A DNA stretch of 64,000 bases from an uncultured Clostridia bacterium (GTDB taxonomy: Bacteria > Bacillota > Clostridia > Oscillospirales > Acutalibacteraceae): NCBI GenBank assembly GCA_947632335.1, contig CANROX010000004.1, forward strand, positions 1-64,000. The letters run 5' to 3'. The notes below the pieces were generated by a model that did not search any database, was not told the origin of the DNA, and saw nothing but the letters and a program-made list of their open reading frames with translations. The translations under genes were made by a program, and so were the position numbers. This document shows positions 9,912-18,800 of the stretch, in pieces. How positions within the stretch are numbered: the first letter of the stretch is position 1; each line of letters begins with the position of its first letter.

Positions 9912-10328
9912 ATGGTAACTTTACTCACAGGTAAGAAAGGTTCCGGCAAAACAAAAAAATTAATTCAGCTTGCTAATGAAGCGGCAGCATCCTCAAACGG
10001 CAATGTAGTAGTTGTTGAAAAGGGTCTGAAGCTTACATACGATGTAACGCATAAGGCAAGACTTGTAGACACAGACCAGTATCAGGTACAGGGATATGAT
10101 ATGCTCTTTGGCTTTATCAGTGGTATCTGTGCCGGAAACTATGATGTATCCGATATTCTTATTGACGGTACTTTTAAAATTTGTCCGGAGGGTATTGACG
10201 GTCTTGAGGAATTTGTAAAAAAAGTTTCTACACTGGCAGATACAGCAGAAACAAAGATTACAATCCTTATTTCTGCGGCTGAAGAGGACCTTCCCGTTGG
10301 GATTAACGCAGTTTGCGAAAAGGTTTAA
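9912..10328 (+). CDS. Small P-loop NTPase-like protein of unknown function
   Basis: 138 aa starting MVTLLTGKKGSGKTKKLIQLANEAA (Walker A GKKGSGKT); good RBS aaggagga. Confidence 0.75.
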   Translation: MVTLLTGKKGSGKTKKLIQLANEAAASSNGNVVVVEKGLKLTYDVTHKARLVDTDQYQVQGYDMLFGFISGICAGNYDVSDILIDGTFKICPEGIDGLEEFVKKVSTLADTAETKITILISAAEEDLPVGINAVCEKV

Positions 10329-10370
10329 TTAAAGTCTTAATTAACGATATTTTCTAACATTCTAAATTAA

Positions 10371-10395
10371 GTCACACCATGGGGAATGGTGTGAC
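10371..10395 (+). terminator. Intrinsic terminator
   Basis: GTCACACCAT-gggga-ATGGTGTGAC followed by TTTTT. Confidence 0.85.
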
Positions 10396-10485
10396 TTTTT
10401 GTAGGTATGATAGTTACTTTCATTAAAAGTTGGATTTATGCCATAGTATGAGATTTAAAAATTCCTTAAAAAAACAATTTTTATG

Positions 10486-10514
10486 TTGACAAACTACGAC
10501 TGTTTATGTATAAT
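10486..10514 (+). promoter_or_regulatory. Sigma-A-like promoter for yceD-rpmF
   Basis: TTGACA-N17-TATAAT, consensus match in both hexamers. Confidence 0.85.
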
Positions 10515-10546
10515 GTTATTCGGTGTTTAATGGGGAAGGTGATTTT

Positions 10547-11041
10547 ATGATTCTCAATCTTAAAGATGTTTTCCTTAACGAAGGCAGTAAGAAAGAATTT
10601 GAAACCTCCTTTTCTATGTCCGATATAGATATAAGCGGAGTTTTTCCATTCGCTTCACCCATAATGGTCAAGGGTAAAGCAATTAACAAAGCAGGACTTA
10701 TCGACATTGATTTTGATATAACATTTACCTATGCACGCCCCTGTGACAGATGTAACGAGGACGCTGTAAGGCAGTTAAATTACCAGTTTTCTCACCGCCT
10801 GGCGGATAATCTTTCGGGCAGTGATAATGATGATTATATTGAAATTCCCGATTACACACTTGATGTTGATGAACTTGTGCAGTCCGATATTATTCTTAAT
10901 TTGCCCATAAAATTCCTGTGTAAAGAGGGTTGTAAGGGAATTTGCCCTAAATGCGGCAAAAATTTAAATAACGGCGACTGTGACTGTTCAGCTAAAGAAA
11001 TCGACCCTCGTTTAGAGGCATTAAAGGAATTACTTAAATAA
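10547..11041 (+). CDS. yceD: YceD family (DUF177) protein
   Basis: CDRCNEDAVRQL...CKEGCKGICPKCGKNLNNGDCDC; directly upstream of rpmF as usual. Start chosen at ATG 10547 after ggggaaggtg. Confidence 0.9.
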   Translation: MILNLKDVFLNEGSKKEFETSFSMSDIDISGVFPFASPIMVKGKAINKAGLIDIDFDITFTYARPCDRCNEDAVRQLNYQFSHRLADNLSGSDNDDYIEIPDYTLDVDELVQSDIILNLPIKFLCKEGCKGICPKCGKNLNNGDCDCSAKEIDPRLEALKELLK

Positions 11042-11063
11042 ATATAAATCTGGAGGAATTAAA

Positions 11064-11249
11064 ATGGCAGTACCAAAGAGAAAACATTCACACGCAAGAA
11101 AAATGAAGAGAAGGTCAAATGTATGGAAGCTTGACGCTCCTGCACTTGCAACCTGTCCTAACTGCGGAGAACTCAAGGCTCCTCACAGAGTTTGTAAGAA
11201 CTGCGGTCAGTACAGAGGCAGACAGGTAATAGCAGTTGACGCAGAATAA
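11064..11249 (+). CDS. rpmF: 50S ribosomal protein L32
   Basis: MAVPKRKHSHARKMKRRSNVWKL...CPNCGELKAPHRVCKNCGQYRGRQVI. Confidence 0.97.
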   Translation: MAVPKRKHSHARKMKRRSNVWKLDAPALATCPNCGELKAPHRVCKNCGQYRGRQVIAVDAE

Positions 11250-11265
11250 TCAATATTCATAAGAG

Positions 11266-11288
11266 ACAGGCGGATTTCTTCCGCCTGT
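11266..11288 (+). terminator. Intrinsic terminator after rpmF
   Basis: ACAGGCGG-atttctt-CCGCCTGT then T-run. Confidence 0.85.
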
Positions 11289-11426
11289 TTTTATGTTATT
11301 AAAAAAAATAGCTTTTAATTTTCCTTAGAATTTAGTATAATAGAATTTAAGATTTTATGTAAGCATAATTATATTCATTTAAAGTGAACATATATGAAAA
11401 AATATACGGTATTGGAGGGAGAAAAG

Positions 11427-12752
11427 GTGCCAAATCCTGTGGTAGCCATTGTAGGCAGACCCAATGTTGGTAAATCAACATTATTTAATAAACTTATAGG
11501 CCAGCGCCTTTCCATTGTTGACGACACACCCGGTGTCACCAGGGATAGAATATACGGTGAGTGTGAATGGAACAACAAAAAAATAACAATTATTGATACC
11601 GGAGGTATTGAGCCATACTCTGATGATATTATTCTTCAGCAAATGAGAAGACAGGCAGAACTTGCTATTGATACAGCCGATGTTACTGTTTTAGTTACAG
11701 ATGTTCGTGACGGAGTTGTTGCAACTGATAGAGAGGTTGCCCAAATTCTCCTTAAAAGCGGTAAACCTGTTGTGCTTTGCGTCAACAAGTGCGATAGTAT
11801 TGGAGAACCTCCCGCAGAGTTTTATGAATTTTACAACCTTGGTTTAGGGGAACCTATTCAGGTTTCCTCTGTCCACGGTACAGGTACAGGAGATTTACTT
11901 GAAGAGGTTTTTAAATATCTTCCAAATGATGCAGAGGGTGAAATTGACGAGGAAATAATCTCAGTGGCTGTTATCGGAAAGCCTAATGTAGGCAAATCCT
12001 CCCTCATTAACTATATTACGGGGGAAAATAGGTGTATTGTTTCCGATATTGCAGGCACAACAAGGGATACAACCGATACCCTTGTTGAAAATGAGTACGG
12101 CAAATATAATTTTATAGATACTGCGGGAATTAGGAGAAAGTCCAGAATTTATGATAATATTGAAAAGTACAGTATTATCAGAGTTCAAATGGCTATTGAC
12201 AGATGTGATGTTTGTGTAATTATGCTGGACGCACAGGTCGGCTATACAGAGCAGGACAGCAAGGTTGCCGGTATGGCCATTGAAGCAGGCAAGGGCTGTA
12301 TTATTGCAGTTAATAAGTGGGACGCTATTGAAAAGGACACCCATACAATGAGCCAATTTAAAAAGCGTCTTGACACAGAGTTTGCATTTATGAGCTACAC
12401 CCCGTATATTTTTATTTCTGCAAAAACAGGTCAAAGGGTGGACAGCCTATTTCAGCTTATTACAACTGTTGCAAATAATAATTCAATGCGTATTCGTACG
12501 GGAATGCTTAATGACCTGCTTAACAAAGCAACAACAAGGGTTCAGCCGCCTACAGATAAGGGAAAAAGGCTAAAAATTTATTACTGCACACAGGCCTCTG
12601 TAAAGCCCCCCACATTTGTGTTTTTCTGCAACAATAAGGAGCTTTTCCATTTTTCGTATCAGAGATACCTGGAAAACAGAATAAGAGAGGCGTTTGGACT
12701 TGAGGGAACGCCCATTCGCATTATTATCAGAGAAAGAGGGGAGAAGAAGTAG
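11427..12752 (+). CDS. der: Ribosome biogenesis GTPase Der (EngA)
   Basis: Two G1 motifs GRPNVGKST and GKPNVGKSS, two DTxG motifs, KH-like C-terminus. GTG 11427 preferred (after ggaggg); ORF track start 11394. Confidence 0.95.
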   Translation: MPNPVVAIVGRPNVGKSTLFNKLIGQRLSIVDDTPGVTRDRIYGECEWNNKKITIIDTGGIEPYSDDIILQQMRRQAELAIDTADVTVLVTDVRDGVVATDREVAQILLKSGKPVVLCVNKCDSIGEPPAEFYEFYNLGLGEPIQVSSVHGTGTGDLLEEVFKYLPNDAEGEIDEEIISVAVIGKPNVGKSSLINYITGENRCIVSDIAGTTRDTTDTLVENEYGKYNFIDTAGIRRKSRIYDNIEKYSIIRVQMAIDRCDVCVIMLDAQVGYTEQDSKVAGMAIEAGKGCIIAVNKWDAIEKDTHTMSQFKKRLDTEFAFMSYTPYIFISAKTGQRVDSLFQLITTVANNNSMRIRTGMLNDLLNKATTRVQPPTDKGKRLKIYYCTQASVKPPTFVFFCNNKELFHFSYQRYLENRIREAFGLEGTPIRIIIRERGEKK

Positions 12753-12754
12753 AT

Positions 12755-13522
12755 ATGGAAATATTTGATTTTATGTTTATGTATCCTCCTATGATAATTA
12801 CAACCCTGTTTTTTATGATTATAGCTTTCTTTTTTGGTTCAATTAATACGGCGATTATTGTAACAAAAATTGTAACAAAAGGCGGCAATATTAAGGAAAT
12901 GGGCAGCGGTAATGCAGGTTTTACAAATGTTCTGCGCTGCGTAGGCAAAGTTCCTGCAATAATTACCATTGTGTGTGATTTTCTGAAAGCGGTTGTGGCC
13001 GTACTTTTTACATATTTTATGTTTAATATTGTTTTTAACAGTCTTGCCTATTTTGAAAACTATGAGTGGGGAGTGTGGCTCGAAAGTGAAACAAGCCAGC
13101 TGAGGACAGTTGTTATGTACCTTGCAGGTCTTGCCTGTATTTTAGGACATATGTTCCCGATATACTTTAAATTCAAGGGCGGTAAGGGCGTTGTTGCTGC
13201 TGTGGGTATGATAGCAGTCCTTGACTGGAGAGTTTTTTTGTGCGTCCTTATCACATTCCTTATTGTATTTTTATTTACAAGGATTATCTCCATAAGCTCC
13301 CTTGTGTCAGCTGTACTTTACGGACCGTATACATTTTTAATTACATATTTCTTTACTTACAAAAAATATTTAGGAACGCCTGATAGGGTTTCATTTCAGT
13401 ATGTTGTGGTTATATCAGTAATTGCGCTTTTGGCAGGAATTATTGTTATTATTAAACACCACGAAAATATTGTAAGGCTTATTCACGGTGAGGAAAAGAA
13501 AATCACCGCCAAAAAGAAATAA
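12755..13522 (+). CDS. plsY: Glycerol-3-phosphate acyltransferase PlsY
   Basis: FFFGSINTAIIVTKIV...GSGNAGFTNVLRCVGK...GHMFPIYFKFKGGKGVVAAVG. Confidence 0.92.
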   Translation: MEIFDFMFMYPPMIITTLFFMIIAFFFGSINTAIIVTKIVTKGGNIKEMGSGNAGFTNVLRCVGKVPAIITIVCDFLKAVVAVLFTYFMFNIVFNSLAYFENYEWGVWLESETSQLRTVVMYLAGLACILGHMFPIYFKFKGGKGVVAAVGMIAVLDWRVFLCVLITFLIVFLFTRIISISSLVSAVLYGPYTFLITYFFTYKKYLGTPDRVSFQYVVVISVIALLAGIIVIIKHHENIVRLIHGEEKKITAKKK

Positions 13523-13575
13523 TTACAGACTTTTGCAGTAAAATAATAAAGAAAAATAAACAAAGGAGAATTAAA

Positions 13576-13917
13576 GTGAGCGATTGTGTTTTTTGTAAAA
13601 TTGCAAAGGGGGAAATTCCCTCAGACAAAGTTTATGAGGATGATAAAATTATTGCCTTTAAGGATTTAAATCCAATGGCGCCTGTTCATATCCTCTTTAT
13701 TCCAAAGGAGCATATTGCAAATGCCTCGGAAATTACAGCAGAAAATTCATCAGTAATTGCACATATCTTTGAAACTATCCCAAAGATTGCAAAGGAGCAG
13801 GGTCTGGATTCCGGCTACAGGGTTATAACAAACTGCGGTGAAGAGGCAGGTCAGACTGTCTTTCATCTTCATTTCCACCTTATCGGCGGCAGATGCCTTA
13901 GCACCCAAATGGCTTAA
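13576..13917 (+). CDS. HIT family (HinT-like) protein
   Basis: CVFCKIAKGEIPSDKVYEDDKIIAFKDLNPMAPVHILFIPKEH...TVFHLHFHLIGGR (HxHxH); GTG start. Confidence 0.93.
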   Translation: MSDCVFCKIAKGEIPSDKVYEDDKIIAFKDLNPMAPVHILFIPKEHIANASEITAENSSVIAHIFETIPKIAKEQGLDSGYRVITNCGEEAGQTVFHLHFHLIGGRCLSTQMA

Positions 13918-13941
13918 ATTTTGGGATAAAAGGAGCAAATT

Positions 13942-14478
13942 ATGGAAACATATAAGATGACCATTGCAGGCTGTGAAAGAGAACTTCCAATTTGCAAGGT
14001 AAATGACAGTCTATCTATTGCCGCATTTATTATGTTTGGCGATGTTGAAGTTACTGTTAATTCTGCAAAAGAATTATTAAAAATTGTACCGGAGTTTGAT
14101 GTAATTATTACAGCAGAAGCAAAGGGTATTCCGCTTGGGTACGAGATGGCAAGGCAAAGCAACAAGCCTTATGTAATTGCAAGAAAGTCGGTTAAGCTGT
14201 ATATGAACAATATTGTATCTGTGGAGGTGAAGTCCATTACCACGGACAGAGTTCAAACCCTTTACCTTGACGGTGCAAGGGCGGATATGCTTAAAGGCAA
14301 AAGGGTGCTTATTGTTGATGATGTTATTAGTACAGGGGAAAGTGTTAATTCTTTATTAGAATTATGCAATAAATCCGGCGGCAATGTGGTGGCCGCCGCC
14401 GCAGTACTTGCGGAGGGGGACGCTGCAAAGAGAGATGATATTATTTATCTCGAAAAGCTGCCTCTGTTCTTTACATAG
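13942..14478 (+). CDS. apt: Adenine phosphoribosyltransferase-like PRTase
   Basis: VIITAEAKGIPLGYEMAR...PYVIARKSVK...RVLIVDDVISTGESVNSL (PRPP-binding motif). Confidence 0.88.
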   Translation: METYKMTIAGCERELPICKVNDSLSIAAFIMFGDVEVTVNSAKELLKIVPEFDVIITAEAKGIPLGYEMARQSNKPYVIARKSVKLYMNNIVSVEVKSITTDRVQTLYLDGARADMLKGKRVLIVDDVISTGESVNSLLELCNKSGGNVVAAAAVLAEGDAAKRDDIIYLEKLPLFFT

Positions 14479-14505
14479 AAAAGCAGGAGTTTTTCTCCTG
14501 CTTTT
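14479..14505 (+). terminator. Intrinsic terminator after apt
   Basis: AAAAGCAGGAG-ttttt-CTCCTGCTTTT. Confidence 0.8.
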
Positions 14506-14564
14506 CTTGTTATAGGAAGTTTTTTGTAGTATTATGTGGATATGGACTAATGGAGGTGAGTGTA

Positions 14565-16718
14565 ATGAAGAGAATTGGTGCGTCAATGGGACTCTCTGCC
14601 TTAGTTACACTTTCCCTTGCCTATTACCTTGGAAATACCTTTGTATATGTTGCTTTTATTGTTCTATTCTTTATTGCAATTCTTTCAAAAATTATAAAGA
14701 AATACAGGGATAAGGGCGCTATAAGGATAGTATGTATTTCAGCTATGATTTCCCTTTTGATTTTCACCTGCTATACAGAATATGTTTACAAGCCTACTGT
14801 ATATAATTATTCGGGAAAAGAATTATACATAACAGCAACCGTAAGGGAGGCTCCCTACAAGTCATATGGAAATTACTATTATTACATTAAGACCACAGAA
14901 ATAGATGGAAAAGCAGCAAAGACAGGGATTTTATTAAAATCAAAATACAACTTAAACGCAGAACTTGACGACACAATCTCCTTTAGGGGGATTGTAAGCC
15001 CAAACTCCAACGATACATATAAATCAAAGGGATATTACCTATATGCTGTTCCGTATGGCACCGATAAAATTGCGGTAACTCCCGCTGAAAACCATACAAT
15101 TATGTACTACCCTTATTTACTTAGGGAAAGGTTTGAGGAGATAATAAGTGATAATATGGAGGAGGACTCTGCAAGCATATGTAATGCAGTGGCGTTTGGA
15201 GATAAGGCAAATATTGATACTTCCATAAAAGAAATATTCAGGAGGGCAGGGCTTTCCCATATTCTTGTGGTATCAGGTTTACATTTGAGCGTGCTTTCCT
15301 ATATATTTCTTTTGATTTTCAGAAAATTACTTAGGAGGAGGTATCTTTACTGCCCTGTCACAATTCTTTTTGTTCTCTTTTATATGGTGATGACGGGACT
15401 TTCTCCCTCCATTATGCGAAGCGGCATAATGATGATAATTGTAATCCTTGGGGAAATGCTCTGGAAAGAAGCGGATTCCCTTAACAGCCTTGGAATAGCG
15501 GCGCTGGTGATTGTAAGTACAAACCCCTATTCGGCAGGGGATATAGGAATGTTGCTGTCTTTTTCCGCAACTCTTGGAATTATTCTTTTTTCAGGTCCAT
15601 TAAACAGGTATGTACTTAAAAGGATAAAGTTTTCTGATGGAATTATATCCCGTATTGTAAAAAGGATTATCAGTATAGTATGTATTACTGTTTCGGCGGT
15701 AATTCCTACAATTCCCCTTTCCATTATTTTCTTTAAGCATATTTCCTTAATGCAGGTGTTTTCAAATCTACTTATAGAACCTGTCTTTAAGTTTCTGCTT
15801 ATAGTTATTTTTATAGCTGCCCTCTTGGGTTTTACCAAAATTTCCTTTGTATATTTACCCTTTATTTTTATAGCGGATATTTTAACGAAGTACATCTATT
15901 TTGTGGCAAAGTTAATGTCTTTAGTGCCTATGGGTTATGTTAGTACGGACAAGCCATTTGTATATATCTGGTTGGGAATTACTTTTATTTTGGTTATAGC
16001 TATAATTCTGATAAAGAATTATAAAATATCAATCTGTTTTTCTGCTATCATATCATTTTTAGTTCTTATTTCAGGAATGTTGGGAAATTATATTTACGAT
16101 TACAATAATCCAAAGCTCACGGTTTACGACACCGGCATAGGTATATGTGCAACTCTCAGCAGTAAGGGTCAGTCGGCAGTTTTATCCTGCGGAGGAAATA
16201 ATATAAAACGGGATATGGCCGAGGACCTTGAAAATGACGCATATGAATATACGGTAATGGGTATAACTGATGAAACCAACAGCAGGTGTATGTATGCGCA
16301 GGACATTATATCTAAGTTTGACTTGAAAAAGATTTTCATATATGATGATAGTGTTATATGCAGGCAGGATAATGTTATATATTTTGACAATGACTACACC
16401 GTAAGACTAAAGGATATGGATATTACCTACATTGTAAGGGATAACAAGGTTTTTACATATGTAAAATGCAGAGGAAATGAAATACTGATACTTCCTAAGA
16501 ACGGCGACTGCAAAAATCTTGATAGTAAATATCGCAATCCCGACATTGTGTTGACAGACTCTCCCTGTAAAAACAGCAGTTACATTTCAGCAAAGCTGCT
16601 GATAATTTGTTGTTCAGAGGAATATTATGACAGAATAATAAGGAGCAACTACATAAAAGCCGACAAAATTTATACCACATTTAACGGAGATGTGGAACAG
16701 CGACTTGAGGTGCAATAA
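14565..16718 (+). CDS. comEC: ComEC/Rec2 family competence protein
   Basis: Multi-TM with VVSGLHLSVLSYIFLLIFRKLLRRR, GLSPSIMRSGIMM. Start 14565 after ggaggtgag; ORF-track ATG 14550 lies in the RBS. Confidence 0.9.
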   Translation: MKRIGASMGLSALVTLSLAYYLGNTFVYVAFIVLFFIAILSKIIKKYRDKGAIRIVCISAMISLLIFTCYTEYVYKPTVYNYSGKELYITATVREAPYKSYGNYYYYIKTTEIDGKAAKTGILLKSKYNLNAELDDTISFRGIVSPNSNDTYKSKGYYLYAVPYGTDKIAVTPAENHTIMYYPYLLRERFEEIISDNMEEDSASICNAVAFGDKANIDTSIKEIFRRAGLSHILVVSGLHLSVLSYIFLLIFRKLLRRRYLYCPVTILFVLFYMVMTGLSPSIMRSGIMMIIVILGEMLWKEADSLNSLGIAALVIVSTNPYSAGDIGMLLSFSATLGIILFSGPLNRYVLKRIKFSDGIISRIVKRIISIVCITVSAVIPTIPLSIIFFKHISLMQVFSNLLIEPVFKFLLIVIFIAALLGFTKISFVYLPFIFIADILTKYIYFVAKLMSLVPMGYVSTDKPFVYIWLGITFILVIAIILIKNYKISICFSAIISFLVLISGMLGNYIYDYNNPKLTVYDTGIGICATLSSKGQSAVLSCGGNNIKRDMAEDLENDAYEYTVMGITDETNSRCMYAQDIISKFDLKKIFIYDDSVICRQDNVIYFDNDYTVRLKDMDITYIVRDNKVFTYVKCRGNEILILPKNGDCKNLDSKYRNPDIVLTDSPCKNSSYISAKLLIICCSEEYYDRIIRSNYIKADKIYTTFNGDVEQRLEVQ

Positions 16719-17746
16719 TGATTACTAAGGAAACAGACTTTAAGAAACATATAAAGTCGGGAGAATTTAATAACCTTTACTTTATTGCAGGGGAAGAAAA
16801 ATTCCTTGTAAAGCATTACACGGACAGACTTATAAAGGAGATAATGGGGGAAGAACCGCCGGAGTTTAACTACCACAGGTTTGACAACGACAGTACTGTA
16901 GAGGAAATGGCTGTTGCCCTTGATGTAATGCCCTTTATGAGCAAATATAATTGTGTAAAAATTTCAGACTTGAATATAGAAAGACTTAAAAAAACGGAAC
17001 TTGATAATTTGAAAACCATAATTAGTAATGTTCCAAAAACCTCAATTTTGATTTTTACTTTCCCCACTCTGACTATATCGGGCAAGGAGTACAAGGCTGT
17101 TCAAAAAATCATTGATAATACCGGAATTTGTGTTGAGTTAAAAAAGTATGACTCTCACGCTCTTTCCAAAAGACTTGTTGACGCCGCATATAAAAGAGGC
17201 TGCACAATTACCCTCAATAATGCAGGAAAGATTGTGGATTATTGCGGTACAGATTTAACTGTGCTGCAAAACGAAATTGAAAAGCTGTCGGCATATGCAG
17301 ATGGTGGAGAAATCACCCTTGATATGATAAATGAACTTGTAAATATTAATTTGGAAACAAAAGTTTACTATATGTCTGATGATATAATTTCAAACAATCT
17401 GGATAGAGCTTATAGAGAGCTGGATATACTCTTTAACCAAGGGGAGGACGCTGTGGCAATCCTTAGAGGGATCGCCTCTGCGTATATTGACCTGTACCGT
17501 TCAAGGGTAATGGCAGAGGGGGGTATCCCCATTGATGTAGTGGCAAAGGACTTTAATTACGGTACAAGAAAATTTGTACTTACCAAGTCTGCAAGGAGCG
17601 GAAAAAGGCTTTCTACATCGGCGCTCAGAAAGAGCATTGATAAGATAATTACAGCAGACTACAAGATGAAAAGCACCTCTCTTAACCATAGAGTTCTGAT
17701 AGAAAAGTTAATTTCAGAGCTTTCCGTTATTTCCGTGGAGGGTTGA
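16718..17746 (+). CDS. holA: DNA polymerase III subunit delta
   Basis: YFIAGEEKFLVKHYTDRL...VELKKYD...GCTITLNNAGKIVDYCGTDLTVLQNEIEKLSAY; downstream of comEC as usual. Confidence 0.9.
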   Translation: MITKETDFKKHIKSGEFNNLYFIAGEEKFLVKHYTDRLIKEIMGEEPPEFNYHRFDNDSTVEEMAVALDVMPFMSKYNCVKISDLNIERLKKTELDNLKTIISNVPKTSILIFTFPTLTISGKEYKAVQKIIDNTGICVELKKYDSHALSKRLVDAAYKRGCTITLNNAGKIVDYCGTDLTVLQNEIEKLSAYADGGEITLDMINELVNINLETKVYYMSDDIISNNLDRAYRELDILFNQGEDAVAILRGIASAYIDLYRSRVMAEGGIPIDVVAKDFNYGTRKFVLTKSARSGKRLSTSALRKSIDKIITADYKMKSTSLNHRVLIEKLISELSVISVEG

Positions 17747-17747
17747 T

Positions 17748-18344
17748 ATGATAAGAATAAGAGAGGCGGTTATTGTAGAGGGAAAATACGACAAGATAAA
17801 ACTGTCCGGAGTAGTTGACGCACCCATAATTGAAACCAACGGCTTTAGGATTTTTAAGGATAAGGAAAAACAAAGGCTAATTAGGAAAGTGGCGGAAAAA
17901 AGAGGGATACTAATAATTACAGACAGCGACTCTGCCGGCTTTGTAATAAGAAATTTCCTTAAAGGAATTATAAAGGAAGATTTAATTAGGCAGTGCTACA
18001 TACCGCAGCTAAAGGGCAAGGAGAGCCGTAAGGATAAACCCTCAAAGGAGGGGTATCTTGGAGTAGAGGGCGTTAGTGACGATATTATAATAAGTGCTAT
18101 TGGCAAGTCGGGGGCAGAAATTCTTGGAGAGGAAAATCAGTCTAAAGCAACAGGTAATGAAATTACAAAGTCTGATTTTTTCGATTTGGGACTTACAGGA
18201 AAATCCTATTCAAAAGATAAAAGGGAAAAAATCTTAAAATACCTTGGTTTGCCTACATACCTTTCAGCAAATGCTATGATATCCTCCCTTAACATTCTTT
18301 TGACAAAAAAGGAGCTGTTTGAACTTACAGAAAAGTTAATATAA
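17748..18344 (+). CDS. rnmV: Toprim-domain ribonuclease M5-like protein
   Basis: REAVIVEGKYDKIKLSG...IETNGFRIF...ILIITDSDSAGFVIRNFLK. Confidence 0.8.
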   Translation: MIRIREAVIVEGKYDKIKLSGVVDAPIIETNGFRIFKDKEKQRLIRKVAEKRGILIITDSDSAGFVIRNFLKGIIKEDLIRQCYIPQLKGKESRKDKPSKEGYLGVEGVSDDIIISAIGKSGAEILGEENQSKATGNEITKSDFFDLGLTGKSYSKDKREKILKYLGLPTYLSANAMISSLNILLTKKELFELTEKLI

Positions 18345-18394
18345 GAGTTGGTAATAAATCATCCCTTTTTGCCTAAAATAAAGGTGGTGATTTT

Positions 18395-18781
18395 ATGTTA
18401 AGAAAATGGGATATTATAGTTTTTCTCTTTGGCGGAGTAAGCTATGGTATGATAGAGATAATTTGGCGACAGCACACCCACTGGTCTATGGTTATTTTAG
18501 GGGGGCTTTGCTTTTCAATTCTTTACAGACTTTTTAATATTATGGATAATTATTCTTTATTAGAAAAATGTGTTTTGGGTGCAACAGTAATAACCTGTCT
18601 TGAATTTCTCACCGGCTGGGTAGTAAACATTATTTTCGGAATGGGCGTATGGAATTACGGCAGAATGCCCCTTAATCTGTTTGGGCAGGTTTGTTTGCTT
18701 TACAGCGTAATGTGGGGAGTGCTTTGCATACCTATAAACTTCATTTCAAAGGGAATAAAGGCGTATGAAAAAAGGAGGTGA
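18395..18781 (+). CDS. Putative small membrane protein, CmpB-type ABC transporter permease family
   Basis: Multi-TM; FLTGWVVNIIFGMGVWNYGRMPLNLFGQVCLLYSVMWGVL matches the family pattern. Confidence 0.7.
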   Translation: MLRKWDIIVFLFGGVSYGMIEIIWRQHTHWSMVILGGLCFSILYRLFNIMDNYSLLEKCVLGATVITCLEFLTGWVVNIIFGMGVWNYGRMPLNLFGQVCLLYSVMWGVLCIPINFISKGIKAYEKRR

Positions 18782-18794
18782 AAATCACCTCCTT
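18772..18794 (-). terminator. Terminator of the - strand hemolysin gene; overlaps the 3' end of the convergent + strand gene
   Basis: AAGGAGGTGA-aaa-TCACCTCCTT; followed on the - strand by TTTTTTC. Confidence 0.75.
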
Positions 18795-18800
18795 AAATTA

